Part shown: positions 4,781-10,041 of the stretch, piece by piece | Layout: the number at the start of each line of letters is the position of its first letter | Position numbering within the stretch: the first letter of the stretch is position 1 | Source: an uncultured Shinella sp. | GTDB lineage: Bacteria > Pseudomonadota > Alphaproteobacteria > Rhizobiales > Rhizobiaceae | DNA: 12,700 bases | Assembly: GCF_946479415.1 (NCBI RefSeq) | Contig: NZ_CAMLFY010000128.1 | Span: 1 to 12,700, forward strand | Direction: 5' to 3' | Translations under genes and position numbers: made by a program | The notes under the pieces: model-generated | Seen by the model: the letters and a program-made list of their open reading frames with translations, nothing else | What the model was told of the DNA's origin: nothing | The model's database searches: none

Positions 4781-6715
4781 ATGGGTTCTGGACCTCTCGC
4801 ACGCTCCGTTCTGGCCGGTCTTCTCGGGCTGTCGCTGGCCGGCACGCCCGCCGTCGCCTTCGCGCAGGCCGCCACCGGCAAGGAAGCCGGCAGCGCCGGC
4901 AAGCGCTGGGAGGAGGAGTTTTCGCTCTGGCAGAAGGTCTCTTCCGGCAGCGATGTCGCCCAGTACGAGGGCTATCTGAAGCAATATCCCAACGGCACCT
5001 TCGCCTCCATGGCCCGCCTGCGCATCGCCGAATTGCAGGCCGCTGCCAAGGAGAAGCCCGCCAAGAGCGTGACCGCCGAGGCGGAAGCCAAGGCCAAGGC
5101 CGAGGAAGCAGCCGCCGCCGAAAAGGCCAAGGCGGACGAAGAAGCGAAGAAGGCGGCAGAGGCCAAGCAGGCGGAAGAAGCGCAGAAGGCCGCCGAGGCC
5201 GAAAAGGCCAAGGCTGAAGAGGAAGCCCGTAAGGCAGCCGAAGCGAAGAAGGCCGCAGATGAGGCCCAAAAGGCTGCCGAGGCCAAGAAAGCCGAAGAGG
5301 AGGCCCTGAAGGCAGCCGAGGCGAAGAAGGCTGCCGAAGAGGCGCAGAAGGCTGCCGAAGCGGAAAAGGCCAAGGCCGAACAGGAGGCTGCGCGCCTGAA
5401 GGCGGAAGCCGAGGCCAAGCAGGCCGAAGAAGCTGCTGCTGCCCGCAAGCTCGCCGAGGAAAAGGCTGCGGCCGAGGAAAAGGCAAAGGCGGAAGCCGCC
5501 GCTGCCGAGAAAGCCAAGGCGGAAGCGGCTGCGGCCGAGAAAGCAAAGGCTGAAGAGGCCGCCCGTCTGAAAGCAGAGACCGAGCAGAAGGAAGCCGAAG
5601 CCCGTGCGCTTGCCGAAAAGCAGGCGGCCGAAGCCGAGCGTCTGAAGGCGGAAGCGGATGCTGCCGCTGAAAAGGCCAAGGCGGAAGAAACCGCGCGTCT
5701 GAAGGCCGAGGCGGATCGCCAGAAGGCCGAAGGGGCTGCGGCTGCTGAGAAGGCCCGTGCCGAAGAGGAAGCGGCTGCCCGTCAGGAAGCCGAGGCCAAG
5801 CGCATCGAGGCCGAAAAGGTTGCCGCCGCCGAAAAGGCGAAGATCGAGGAAGAGGCCGCTGCCGCCCGCAAGCTGGCGCAGGAGAAGGCTGATGAAGTCG
5901 AGCGCCTGAAGGCCGAGGCTGCCAAGGCGGCGGCCGATGCCGAAGCCAAGGCCGCGGAAGCCGCTCGCCTCGCTGACGAGGCCGAGAAGCGTGCCGAGGA
6001 GGCCGCCGCTGCCGAGAAGCCCGCGGATGGCCAGGAGCTATCCGAGAGCGCTGATGATGCAACGGCTGCCCGTGAAAACGCGCCGCAGAATGCCGACAAG
6101 GACAATCGCGCCCTTGTGGTCGAAGAGGCGGAGGCTGCAAAACGGGCGGAAGACAAGACGTTCCAGGGCGCCGTCGCTGACGGTTCGGAAAAGGCCTACA
6201 AGGACTATCTCTACCAGTATCCCCAGGGCCGCTACGTCGATGATGCCCGCAAGCGTATCGCTGCGCTAACGGCAAAGCCGGAAACGCAGATGGACGAGGA
6301 CACGGCAACCGCCGATACCGCGGCCAAGGCCGAGCCGGTTGTCGATCCGCGCGAGACCTATATGGATCGCTCCGTTCGCGCCCAGGCCCAGCGTTACCTG
6401 AGCTTGCTCGGTTACAACACTTATGGTGCCGACGGCGTCTTCGGTCCGCGCTCTCGTGCGGCGATCGCGGCATGGCAGGGCGCGTCGGGCTATCGTGCTG
6501 ATGGATATCTGCCGCGCCAGCAGTTCCGCGCTCTGCGCGAGGCCGCGCAATATGCCGAGGCCCGGCAAGCGCGGCAGAATAGCCAGCGCCGTTACCAGCA
6601 GCGCGACTACGATGTGCTGGAAGGCCCCGTCGACGGCTACTATGACGGTCCCTATGATCGCGACGACGGCTATTACAACGATGGCGGCGGCGTGGTCATC
6701 ATCCCCGGCTATTGA
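4781..6715 (+). CDS. Exported coiled-coil protein with C-terminal peptidoglycan-binding domain
   Basis: Probable periplasmic or envelope-spanning protein of unknown role that binds peptidoglycan. The start at 4781 is chosen because GGGTGAG lies just upstream and it opens with a signal peptide (MGSGPLARSV, hydrophobic core, cleavage near AFAQA at 26-30); an earlier in-frame ATG at 4736 lies inside a hairpin. Length 644 residues. In order: a short helical motif with W50, V53 and YLKQYPNGTFASMARLRIA (about 42-87); a very long Ala/Lys/Glu-rich helix, TolA-like (about 98-415); an acidic linker; a second copy of the motif, YKDYLYQYPQGRYVDDARKR (about 460-497); a peptidoglycan-binding type 1 domain with YLSLLGYNTYGADGVFGPRSRAAIAAWQ (about 528-590, quoted here as landmarks); and a Tyr/Asp/Gly-rich tail ending VVIIPGY. 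No catalytic domain is visible. It may bridge membrane and wall, but this is inference. It shares no obvious function with the cob genes. Confidence 0.88.
   Translation: MGSGPLARSVLAGLLGLSLAGTPAVAFAQAATGKEAGSAGKRWEEEFSLWQKVSSGSDVAQYEGYLKQYPNGTFASMARLRIAELQAAAKEKPAKSVTAEAEAKAKAEEAAAAEKAKADEEAKKAAEAKQAEEAQKAAEAEKAKAEEEARKAAEAKKAADEAQKAAEAKKAEEEALKAAEAKKAAEEAQKAAEAEKAKAEQEAARLKAEAEAKQAEEAAAARKLAEEKAAAEEKAKAEAAAAEKAKAEAAAAEKAKAEEAARLKAETEQKEAEARALAEKQAAEAERLKAEADAAAEKAKAEETARLKAEADRQKAEGAAAAEKARAEEEAAARQEAEAKRIEAEKVAAAEKAKIEEEAAAARKLAQEKADEVERLKAEAAKAAADAEAKAAEAARLADEAEKRAEEAAAAEKPADGQELSESADDATAARENAPQNADKDNRALVVEEAEAAKRAEDKTFQGAVADGSEKAYKDYLYQYPQGRYVDDARKRIAALTAKPETQMDEDTATADTAAKAEPVVDPRETYMDRSVRAQAQRYLSLLGYNTYGADGVFGPRSRAAIAAWQGASGYRADGYLPRQQFRALREAAQYAEARQARQNSQRRYQQRDYDVLEGPVDGYYDGPYDRDDGYYNDGGGVVIIPGY
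5081..6020 (+). repeat. Low-complexity repeats coding for the Ala/Lys/Glu coiled coil
   Basis: About 940 bases of degenerate short repeats built from gcc-gag/gaa-aag codons, coding for variants of AEKAKAEEEA, KAAEAKKAAEEAQ and AARLKAEAE. Two neighbouring copies of KAEAAAAEKA (about 5485-5555) are nearly identical in DNA. Repeat number is likely to vary between strains through slippage or unequal recombination. Confidence 0.8.
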
Positions 6716-6768
6716 TTTTGCGACGGCCGGACGGCGGTTTTGGCACAGGCCATGCCGCTGCCGGTCGA

Positions 6769-6795
6769 TTGACTTCCGGGGGTGGGGCGCATAAT
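6769..6795 (+). promoter_or_regulatory. Likely promoter of the riboswitch and cobalt/cobalamin operon
   Basis: TTGACT (6769-6774) and CATAAT (6790-6795) match 5 of 6 consensus positions each, with a short 15-base spacer rich in G. Transcription would begin near 6802, immediately before the first conserved part of the riboswitch. That position is the main support. Confidence 0.5.
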
Positions 6796-6805
6796 CATCG
6801 GCGAT

Positions 6806-7150
6806 ATTGGATGGTTCCCAGATCCGGAAACGGATCGGGGAGTAAATGGGAATGTGACGCGGCGGACCCAATCAGGGCGCTGCAATCACGGCCGACCCCG
6901 CGACTGTAGAGTAGCGAGGGACACCCATCCGGATGGCGGATTTTCGCGGATGAGAAGGCAATGGTGCCTTTGAAAACGCGAAAGGAATGCCAGACGGAAA
7001 AGCCACTGGATGGCATCGCGATAGCCGGGGTTGGACGCCTCTTCTTCTACGAATCGTCCGCCTCTCGTGATGCTTCAATTCGGGAAGGTGAGGGTGACCC
7101 GCAGGCGTTGAATACGCCGGACGCTGCGAGCCAGGAGACCTGCCAGCCAA
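6806..7150 (+). promoter_or_regulatory. Cobalamin (B12) riboswitch, enlarged
   Basis: Leader RNA that binds cobalamin and lowers expression of the genes behind it. Conserved parts appear in the right order: GGTTCCC (6813-6819) followed by a GAAA-capped hairpin (GATCCG/CGGATC, 6821-6836), GGGAAT near 6849, GACCCCGCGACTGT near 6894-6907, CCACTGG (7003-7009), CGGGAAGG (7081-7088) and the B12 box GAGCCAGGAGACCTGCC (7128-7144). Two arms are longer than usual. One is at about 6942-6987: TTTCGCG/CGCGAAA enclosing AAGGCA-ATGG-TGCCTT. The other lies between CCACTGG and CGGGAAGG (7013-7073): GCATCGCGA/TCGTGATGC enclosing GGACG/CGTCC. Total length is about 345 bases where about 200 is common. It precedes cbtB by about 60 bases, fitting cobalt-import regulation by B12. 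Confidence 0.92.
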
Positions 7151-7168
7151 TGAGGGCATATCGCTCGA

Positions 7169-7203
7169 CCTGGGGAGGGGCTTCCCCAACGCCTGCACGG
7201 AGG
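7169..7203 (+). promoter_or_regulatory. Probable expression platform and ribosome site of cbtB
   Basis: A hairpin TGGGGA/TCCCCA (7171-7188) precedes the ribosome binding site GGAGG (7199-7203). CTTCC at 7181-7185 could instead pair with GGAGG and hide it, and CCTGG (7169-7173) could pair with CCAGG inside the B12 box (7131-7135). No U-run follows, so control is more likely at translation initiation than by termination. The pairing scheme is inferred by eye. Confidence 0.5.
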
Positions 7204-7208
7204 TTGTC

Positions 7209-7385
7209 ATGGCTGTTTCCAATACGTCTTCTATCACCCTTTCCGCGAACGACCGCCTTGTTGCCGGCGTTTTCGCGCTGCTGCTCGGTGCCTTCCTCGT
7301 CTTCAGCGCCGGCCTTGCGAATTCGGCCGTGCTGCACGACACGGCGCACGACACGCGTCACTCCTACGGCTTTCCCTGCCACTAA
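7209..7385 (+). CDS. cbtB: Cobalt transporter subunit CbtB
   Basis: Small inner-membrane subunit of the CbtAB cobalt importer. The frame of 58 residues begins MAVSNTSSITLSANDRLVAG and has one membrane segment at about 17-37. It ends in the family signature HDTAHDTRHSYGFPCH, whose histidines and cysteine are likely metal ligands. GGAGG lies five bases before the ATG. It is the first gene after the cobalamin riboswitch and is followed 11 bases later by cbtA, the standard arrangement of this transporter. Length is typical for CbtB (about 60 residues). Confidence 0.95.
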   Translation: MAVSNTSSITLSANDRLVAGVFALLLGAFLVFSAGLANSAVLHDTAHDTRHSYGFPCH

Positions 7386-7396
7386 GGAGTTTTGAC

Positions 7397-8182
7397 ATGA
7401 TCGTTCGTTATCTCCTGGCCGCCCTGGTGGCCGGGCTGTTCTCCGGCGTGCTCATGACAGCCGCCCAGGAGGCCCGACTCGTGCCGTTGATTCTGCACGC
7501 CGAAGAGTTCGAGGGCGAAGCCGCGCCGGCCGGCGAGGGCACCACGCCCGCGACCACGGATGGCGCTGCCACGACGCAGGAACATTCCTCGCTCGGTGCT
7601 GTGATCCTCGATGTCGCCTCTGCCCTGTCGCCGATCTCTGTCGCCTATGCCCATGAGGGCGAGGACCATGAGGAAGGCGGCATCATGTTCGGCATGAGCC
7701 GCTTCACCGGCACGCTTCTGGCAAACCTCGTGACGGGTTCGGGCTTCGCTCTGCTGCTCGCCGGCTTCAGCCTCGTTTCCGGCACTCCGATCACCGTTGC
7801 AAACGGTGCGCTCTGGGGTGCTGCCGGCTGGCTTGCCGTGCATTTGCTGCCGTCCATCGGCCTGCCGCCGGAGCTTCCGGGCTTCCCGGCTGCCGATCTC
7901 ACGCAGCGGCAGATCTGGTGGGTCGCAACGGTCGCGCTTTCGGCGGCGGGGCTTTACCTGCTGTTCCTGAAGCCGGGCATCGTCGCCAAGATTGCCGGTA
8001 TCGTGCTCATCGCCGCACCGCAGGTCTATGGCGCGCCGCAGCCCTCCGACATTTCCAGCAATGTTCCGGCCGTTCTCGGCGCGGAGTTCGCCGTCGCGGC
8101 GCTGGCCACGACGCTGTTCTTCTGGATCGTGCTCGGCCTCTCGCTCGGCTTTGCCAACGAGAAGATCGCCAAGGCAGCCTGA
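7397..8182 (+). CDS. cbtA: Cobalt transporter subunit CbtA
   Basis: Main membrane subunit of the predicted cobalt importer that supplies metal for cobalamin synthesis. The product of 261 residues has about six hydrophobic segments (near 5-23, 104-127, 132-151, 172-191, 195-212 and 225-251). Between the first and second lies a long hydrophilic linker rich in Ala, Thr, Glu and Gly (about 35-65) and a histidine/acid motif, [10 protein letters not shown] (86-95), suited to metal binding. PPELPG (157-162) and [10 protein letters not shown] (207-216) match the conserved CbtA segments as I know them. AAGGAG lies seven bases upstream of the ATG. Its stop codon is separated by a single base from the cobP start, so translation is probably coupled. 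Confidence 0.93.
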   Translation: MIVRYLLAALVAGLFSGVLMTAAQEARLVPLILHAEEFEGEAAPAGEGTTPATTDGAATTQEHSSLGAVILDVASALSPISVAYAHEGEDHEEGGIMFGMSRFTGTLLANLVTGSGFALLLAGFSLVSGTPITVANGALWGAAGWLAVHLLPSIGLPPELPGFPAADLTQRQIWWVATVALSAAGLYLLFLKPGIVAKIAGIVLIAAPQVYGAPQPSDISSNVPAVLGAEFAVAALATTLFFWIVLGLSLGFANEKIAKAA

Positions 8183-8183
8183 T

Positions 8184-8708
8184 ATGAAACAGACATCGCC
8201 CGGAGCCGTCCTGGTTCTGGGCGGTGCGCGTTCCGGAAAATCCGCTTTTGCCGAGAGGCTGGTCGCCGAGACCGGCCTTTCGCGTCATTATATCGCCACC
8301 GGCCGCGCCTGGGACGACGAGATGCGCGAGCGCATCGCCAAACACCGGGAAGATCGCGGAAAAGGCTGGGAAACCCACGAGGAGCCGCTTGCGCTTGCGG
8401 CCTGCATCAAGGATGTGGCGCGCGGGGACCGAACGGTCCTTATCGATTGCCTGACGCTCTGGCTGACCAATCTGATGCTGGACGAGCGGGACATCGCACA
8501 GGAATTTGCCGGCCTTTTGTCGGCCATCAAAGACGCGCCGGGCCGCCTGGTCTTCGTATCGAACGAAGTCGGCCTGGGCATCGTGCCGGAAAACCGCATG
8601 GCGCGCGATTTTCGCGACCATGCCGGGCGGCTGCACCAGCAGGTGGCGGCGCTCGTACCGGAAGTCTATTTTATCGCGGCCGGATTGCCGCTGAAAATGA
8701 AGGGTTGA
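8184..8708 (+). CDS. cobP: Bifunctional adenosylcobinamide kinase / adenosylcobinamide-phosphate guanylyltransferase
   Basis: Called CobP in aerobic organisms and CobU in enterics: phosphorylates adenosylcobinamide and then transfers GMP to make adenosylcobinamide-GDP, the step before lower-ligand attachment. The 174 residues are the normal length. The N-terminus holds the P-loop GGARSGKS (13-20). The histidine that accepts GMP is His54 in IAKHREDR, aligning with His46 of Salmonella CobU. The later segment [20 protein letters not shown] is a family signature. The start at 8184 is one base after the cbtA stop; longer in-frame extension to 7992 would run through cbtA and is rejected. The gene ends three bases before cobW. 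Confidence 0.96.
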   Translation: MKQTSPGAVLVLGGARSGKSAFAERLVAETGLSRHYIATGRAWDDEMRERIAKHREDRGKGWETHEEPLALAACIKDVARGDRTVLIDCLTLWLTNLMLDERDIAQEFAGLLSAIKDAPGRLVFVSNEVGLGIVPENRMARDFRDHAGRLHQQVAALVPEVYFIAAGLPLKMKG

Positions 8709-8711
8709 GCC

Positions 8712-9761
8712 ATGCTGCAACAGAAGATCCCCGCCACCGTCATCACCGGCTTTCTCGGCGCGGGCAAGACCACGATGATCCGCAACCTCCTGCAGAATGC
8801 CGGCGGCAAGCGCATCGCGCTCATCATCAACGAATTCGGCGATCTCGGGGTCGATGGCGACGTCTTGAAGGGCTGCGGCGCGGAAGCCTGCACGGAAGAC
8901 GACATCATCGAGCTGACCAACGGCTGCATCTGCTGCACCGTCGCCGATGACTTCATCCCCACCATGTCGAAGCTGCTCGAGCGGGAAAACCGTCCCGACC
9001 ATATCGTCATCGAAACCTCTGGCCTCGCGCTGCCGCAGCCGCTGATCGCCGCCTTCAACTGGCCTGAGATCAAGACCCAGGTCACGGTCGATGGCGTCAT
9101 CACCGTCGTCGATAGCGCCGCCGTCGCCGCCGGCCGTTTTGCCGATGACCATGACAAGGTGGATGCGCTGCGCGTCGAGGACGACAATCTCGACCACGAA
9201 AGCCCGCTCGAGGAACTCTTCGAAGACCAGCTCACCGCCGCCGACCTGATCATCCTCAACAAGGCCGACCTCATCGACGCCGCCGGTCTTCAGGCCGTGC
9301 GCGACGAAGTCGCCTCGCGCATTGCCCGCAAGCCCTCGATGATCGAGGCGAAGAACGGCGAAGTCGCTGCCGCCGTGCTGCTCGGCCTCGGCGTCGGTAC
9401 GGAAGACGATATCGCCAACCGCAAGTCGCACCACGAGCTGGAGCACGAGAACGGCGAAGAGCACGATCACGACGAGTTCGACAGCTTTGTCGTCGATCTC
9501 CCGGCAATTGCCGACCCCGCCGCCTTCATCGAGCGCCTCAAGGGCGTGATCGCCGAACACGACGTGCTGCGCGTCAAGGGTTTTGCCGATGTGCCCGGCA
9601 AGCCGCTGCGCCTGCTCATTCAGGCCGTCGGCACGCGTATCGACAATTATTTCGAGCGCGCTTGGGCCGCCGGTGAGACCCGCGGCACCCGCCTCGTCGT
9701 TATCGGCCTGCACGATATGGACGAGCAAGCCGTGCGCGCTGCCATCGCCGCGGCGGTGTGA
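8712..9761 (+). CDS. cobW: CobW-type GTPase metallochaperone
   Basis: COG0523 family G protein, thought to deliver cobalt to the aerobic cobaltochelatase. The 349 residues include Walker A GFLGAGKTT (13-21), the metal-binding CICC (72-75) within TNGCICC, the ETSG segment (101-104) and the guanine-specificity motif NKAD (183-186). A histidine/acid cluster at 240-255 (HHELEHENGEEHDHDE) precedes the C-terminal CobW_C domain. Position between cobP and cobN marks it as the true CobW rather than a zinc-related paralogue. The ATG is three bases after the cobP stop, with AAGGG inside the cobP end as ribosome site. Confidence 0.95.
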   Translation: MLQQKIPATVITGFLGAGKTTMIRNLLQNAGGKRIALIINEFGDLGVDGDVLKGCGAEACTEDDIIELTNGCICCTVADDFIPTMSKLLERENRPDHIVIETSGLALPQPLIAAFNWPEIKTQVTVDGVITVVDSAAVAAGRFADDHDKVDALRVEDDNLDHESPLEELFEDQLTAADLIILNKADLIDAAGLQAVRDEVASRIARKPSMIEAKNGEVAAAVLLGLGVGTEDDIANRKSHHELEHENGEEHDHDEFDSFVVDLPAIADPAAFIERLKGVIAEHDVLRVKGFADVPGKPLRLLIQAVGTRIDNYFERAWAAGETRGTRLVVIGLHDMDEQAVRAAIAAAV

Positions 9762-9843
9762 TCTTCGGCATGAGCGTGCAGCAGTCCCTCTCGTCCTCGT
9801 CCTCGTCTCCGGTGCGGCCCGGCCATGTCTGGCTTGCCGTGCC

Positions 9844-9876
9844 GGTGGATCCTCGGGTCAAGCCCGAGGATGACGG
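9844..9876. repeat. Rhizobial palindromic repeat, copy 1
   Basis: A 9-base-pair perfect stem ATCCTCGGG (9849-9857) / CCCGAGGAT (9863-9871) with loop TCAAG, flanked by GGTGG and GACGG. The core is the abundant intergenic palindrome of Rhizobiales (RPE/RIME-type mosaic elements) that reads as ILGLDPRI in one frame. It starts 83 bases after the cobW stop and is in opposite orientation to copy 2. Confidence 0.8.
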
Positions 9877-9976
9877 TGGGGATGGGCGGCTGCCGACAAG
9901 AGAGCTCATACCGCAAGCCGCAAAGATGGTTTCGCATACGGTGTCGACGGGGAGGTCCGATGACCTTTCCTCCTCT

Positions 9977-10009
9977 CCGTCATGTCAGGGCTTGACCCGA
10001 GGATCCACC
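9977..10009. repeat. Rhizobial palindromic repeat, copy 2 (inverted)
   Basis: Reverse-oriented partner of the repeat at 9844-9876: 29 of 33 positions agree, the four differences being clustered at 9984-9987, which breaks its own internal stem. Homology continues outward (CGTGCCG at 9838-9844 against CGGCACG at 10014-10020), so the two copies form one large inverted repeat spanning 9838-10020. It ends 21 bases before the cobN start. Confidence 0.8.
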
Positions 10010-10041
10010 ACCGCGGCACGCCGGCAAAAGGGAGGCGCTGT

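Noticed and set aside
4720..5217. Frame with a good GAGGAG ribosome site starting at 4720 (MEIRPDDRAQ...)
   Set aside because: It soon becomes Arg-rich shadow of the envelope protein gene, whose signal peptide and domains are clear in another frame. The GAGGAG lies in the palindromic element.
5081..6020. Tandem repeats as CRISPR-like or satellite DNA
   Set aside because: They are in-frame codons of one long coiled coil with no spacer pattern.
4659..6473. 604-residue Pro/Arg-rich antisense frame over the envelope gene
   Set aside because: Direct consequence of the Ala/Glu/Lys codon repeats read backwards.
6716..6768. Terminator after the envelope gene
   Set aside because: GC-rich short dyads (GCCG-GA-CGGC then TTTT) are too small for a confident intrinsic terminator, so some read-through into the riboswitch region cannot be excluded.
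8007..9728. 573-residue open frame antisense to cbtA/cobP/cobW
   Set aside because: Spans three well-identified genes on the other strand; Asp/Gly/His-rich composition typical of reverse reading of high-GC genes.
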